A DNA stretch of 64,000 nt from an uncultured Bacteroidales bacterium (GTDB taxonomy: Bacteria; Bacteroidota; Bacteroidia; Bacteroidales; UBA932). Within the stretch, counting starts at the first letter, position 1; each line of letters begins with the position of its first letter. This document shows, one piece after another, positions 62,317 to 64,000 of this stretch. The notes under the pieces are model-generated. The model searched no databases and was not told the DNA's origin. It saw only the letters and a list, made by a program, of their open reading frames with translations. The position numbers and the translations under genes are program-made. The stretch spans positions 91,808 to 155,807 of the forward strand of contig ONDF01000002.1 in assembly GCA_900316525.1 (NCBI GenBank), given 5' to 3'.

Positions 62317-63760
62317 CCTTCTGCTGGTGCCGCTGGCCCTGCAGGGCCAGGACATCGGCCTCCTGCGGCTGAACCCGAAGACGGGCGCCACAGGCAAGGC
62401 CGGCGTGTACGGCGGCTACGAGGCGGGCGGCTACCATCCCGCTTTCGCCCCGGCCTCGCTCTGGAAGGCCGGCGCCTCGGCGCAGGGCACGCACCACGGG
62501 GAAAACACCTCCTTCACGGGCTCCTTCTCCTTCGAGCAGGTCGACGGCAAGGAGCAGTTTACGTCCGTCTTCCTGGAGCCGGGCTATTTCCCCGTCGATG
62601 TGCTGGAATTCACCCCCGGCGACAAGACGCGCCAGACCTACAAGCTGGGCGGCGGCTTCGCCACCACGTTCGCGGAGGAGTTCGTCTTCGGCGTCAAGGC
62701 CGATTATACCGCCGCGAACTATGCCAAGCGCAAGGATATCCGCCATACGACCTATGGTATGGACCTGCAGGTGGAGCCGACCTTCGCCGTCATCGGCGAC
62801 AACGGAATCGGGATTTCCGCCGCCTATGTCTTCCGCAAGCGCACGGAAACGATTGACGCCGAGCAGGTCGGCGCCGCCACGGACCAATCCTATTTCGCGT
62901 TCCTGGACAAGGGAATGCGGTACGGCACCTACCAGGTCTGGGACGGCGACGGCATCCATCTGGACGAGGCGGGCGTGGGCGTTTTCCCCGTGAAGGAATT
63001 CACGCACGGGTTTTCCTATATCATCCAGATGCCTGTGGCCTCAGCCGGCATGAGCCTGCTGTGGAAGCACGGCTCCGTGGGCGAGAAGGGCTATGACTGG
63101 TTCCGGTACCCGGGCTCCTCCTGGAAGGTCTTCCTGGAAGGCCGCTTCAAGGGCGGTCATTCCCTCCGTCTGGACTTCAACCTGCAGAACGACCAGCTGG
63201 AGGAATCCGTGCTGGACAAAGTCAGCGCCGGCGGCATCACGACACCCACGGTGTACGCCTGGAACGCCGTTTCCGACCGGAATTGGGGGAGCCTGGACCT
63301 GACCTACGCCGTCCGGTTCCAGAACGGGCCTCTGAAGCGCCTGCAGGCCGTTTTGCACGGCGGCCTCTGGGAGGAGAAATCCTACCTGATGTATCCCTAC
63401 GAGGACCAGACGATGCGCTATAACGGCATGGCGACCCTCGTCGCGGCCTTCGGCTTCGGCCCTGTGGACCTGAACCTGCGGGTGAACGGCGGCGCCGGCG
63501 CCTGGAAGGACCAGGGCCTCAAGGGCGGCACGGACGCCGTCGAATCCGCCCCGTTCCGCCTGCTGCCCGACTGGCTCCTGAAGATGGAGTATTTCTCCAC
63601 CACGAAGGCGGGCGCGGGATTGACATTGACCTATCACCTGCGGGCCGTGAAGGGCCTTTCCCTCCAGGCGGAGGGGACCTGGCTCCACGGCTTCGGCATC
63701 GACCTGCTCCCGGGGGCGGACCGCTGGAGTTCGACCGTCCGCGTCGGCTATGATTTTTGA
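62285..63760 (+). CDS. DUF6850-family outer-membrane beta-barrel protein
   Basis: The 491-residue protein has a signal peptide (MRARYRACILSLLLVPLALQGQ). Directly after it is DIGLLRLNPKTGATGKAGVYGG, then a chain of aromatic-rich amphipathic strands ending VRVGYDF with a terminal Phe, the signal for outer-membrane insertion. Length and order (receptor, DUF4876, this gene) match the DUF6850 family. It may form an accessory pore for the uptake system. The ATG lies inside the preceding gene's 3' end, a 32-base overlap. Confidence 0.82.
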   Translation: MRARYRACILSLLLVPLALQGQDIGLLRLNPKTGATGKAGVYGGYEAGGYHPAFAPASLWKAGASAQGTHHGENTSFTGSFSFEQVDGKEQFTSVFLEPGYFPVDVLEFTPGDKTRQTYKLGGGFATTFAEEFVFGVKADYTAANYAKRKDIRHTTYGMDLQVEPTFAVIGDNGIGISAAYVFRKRTETIDAEQVGAATDQSYFAFLDKGMRYGTYQVWDGDGIHLDEAGVGVFPVKEFTHGFSYIIQMPVASAGMSLLWKHGSVGEKGYDWFRYPGSSWKVFLEGRFKGGHSLRLDFNLQNDQLEESVLDKVSAGGITTPTVYAWNAVSDRNWGSLDLTYAVRFQNGPLKRLQAVLHGGLWEEKSYLMYPYEDQTMRYNGMATLVAAFGFGPVDLNLRVNGGAGAWKDQGLKGGTDAVESAPFRLLPDWLLKMEYFSTTKAGAGLTLTYHLRAVKGLSLQAEGTWLHGFGIDLLPGADRWSSTVRVGYDF

Positions 63761-63789
63761 CAATAAAGGACACTAAAACGATACAACCT

Positions 63790-64000
63790 ATGAAAATCAC
63801 GAAGAAAGCCAGCCTGCTCAGCCTGCTGCTCCCGGCCCTCCTGAATGCCCAGGAGATCGGCCTGCTCCGCCTGAACCCGGAGCAGCCGGCCCGGGAGACG
63901 AAGGTCGCCATCACAGGCGGTGTGGAGGAAGGATGGTTCCGGCCCACCTATGCCGGCACCTTGCAATGGTCGGCCGGCGCCCGGGCGGAAGCCGTCCGGC
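63790..64000 (+). CDS. Second DUF6850-like gene, truncated by window end
   Basis: An ATG at 63790 opens a frame that runs to the window edge (70 residues visible). A signal peptide (MKITKKASLLSLLLPALLNA) is followed by QEIGLLRLNPEQPARET and GWFRPTYAGTLQWSAGA, which parallels the start of the preceding protein (QDIGLLRLNPKT... YHPAFAPASLWKAGA). It is a tandem paralogue, 29 bases downstream and in the same operon. Confidence 0.75.
   Translation, partial: MKITKKASLLSLLLPALLNAQEIGLLRLNPEQPARETKVAITGGVEEGWFRPTYAGTLQWSAGARAEAVR

Overview
The window looks like chromosomal DNA from a GC-rich member of the Bacteroidales, of the Alistipes/Rikenellaceae or uncultured gut/rumen Bacteroidales kind. The evidence is a SusC/SusD pair, several TonB-dependent receptors with CarboxypepD-like N-termini, DUF4249, DUF4876 and DUF6850 partners, a Bacteroidetes-type FrdA, and promoters of the -33 TTTG / -7 TAnnTTTG class. 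I see no tRNA, rRNA, CRISPR array or prophage. The genus is inferred from gene families and composition only.

Layout. 1-5348 (+) is the end of a surface-polysaccharide locus: a GT2 transferase cut by the window edge, two GT4 transferases, a DUF5683-like protein, a GNAT acetyltransferase and a small phosphoglycosyl transferase. An OmpA-tailed outer-membrane protein follows (5377-7167). From 7171 to 31941 nearly every gene is on the minus strand: CpXC protein, a peptidase-like beta-barrel protein, galK, a NUC-type nuclease, a large beta-barrel receptor, a blaI-blaR-TPR operon, a RAYT transposase with REP-like palindromes, an endo/exonuclease/phosphatase protein, ychF, the envelope genes ppiD-lptC-TPR-OMP, coaX and mfd. 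From 32200 to 43550 every gene is on the plus strand: ruvB, an Ntn hydrolase, frdA/frdB, a low-GC AAA ATPase and an orphan SusC/SusD pair. 43600-50703 (-) is hflX followed by an overlapping receptor/DUF4249/MG2-like operon. From 50782 the plus strand carries ybeY, mnmG, sufS, a sufE-DUF59 fusion, folK, glyS and a TonB receptor/DUF4876/DUF6850 operon that runs off the end; ruvA (-) is the exception.

The most striking signal is the divergence point at about 31.93-32.18 kb. Transcription points away from it on both sides for more than 10 kb. It holds a cluster of DnaA-box-like 9-mers, including one perfect TTATCCACA, beside an AT-rich stretch. I propose it as a candidate chromosomal origin (oriC). 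About 21 kb to the right, in and after mnmG, are 16-mers resembling the ParB site parS, which would fit an origin-proximal region. Other points of interest are the RAYT/REP system, the SufE-DUF59 fusion, frdAB without an adjacent cytochrome b gene, promoters whose -7 box lies only 4-6 bases from the ATG (probable leaderless mRNAs), and tandem DUF6850 paralogues.

Genes that probably work together: 1-5348 builds a surface glycan; coaX-OMP-TPR-lptC-ppiD serves CoA synthesis and outer-membrane biogenesis; sufS and sufE-DUF59 serve Fe-S assembly; the receptor operons take up unidentified ligands.
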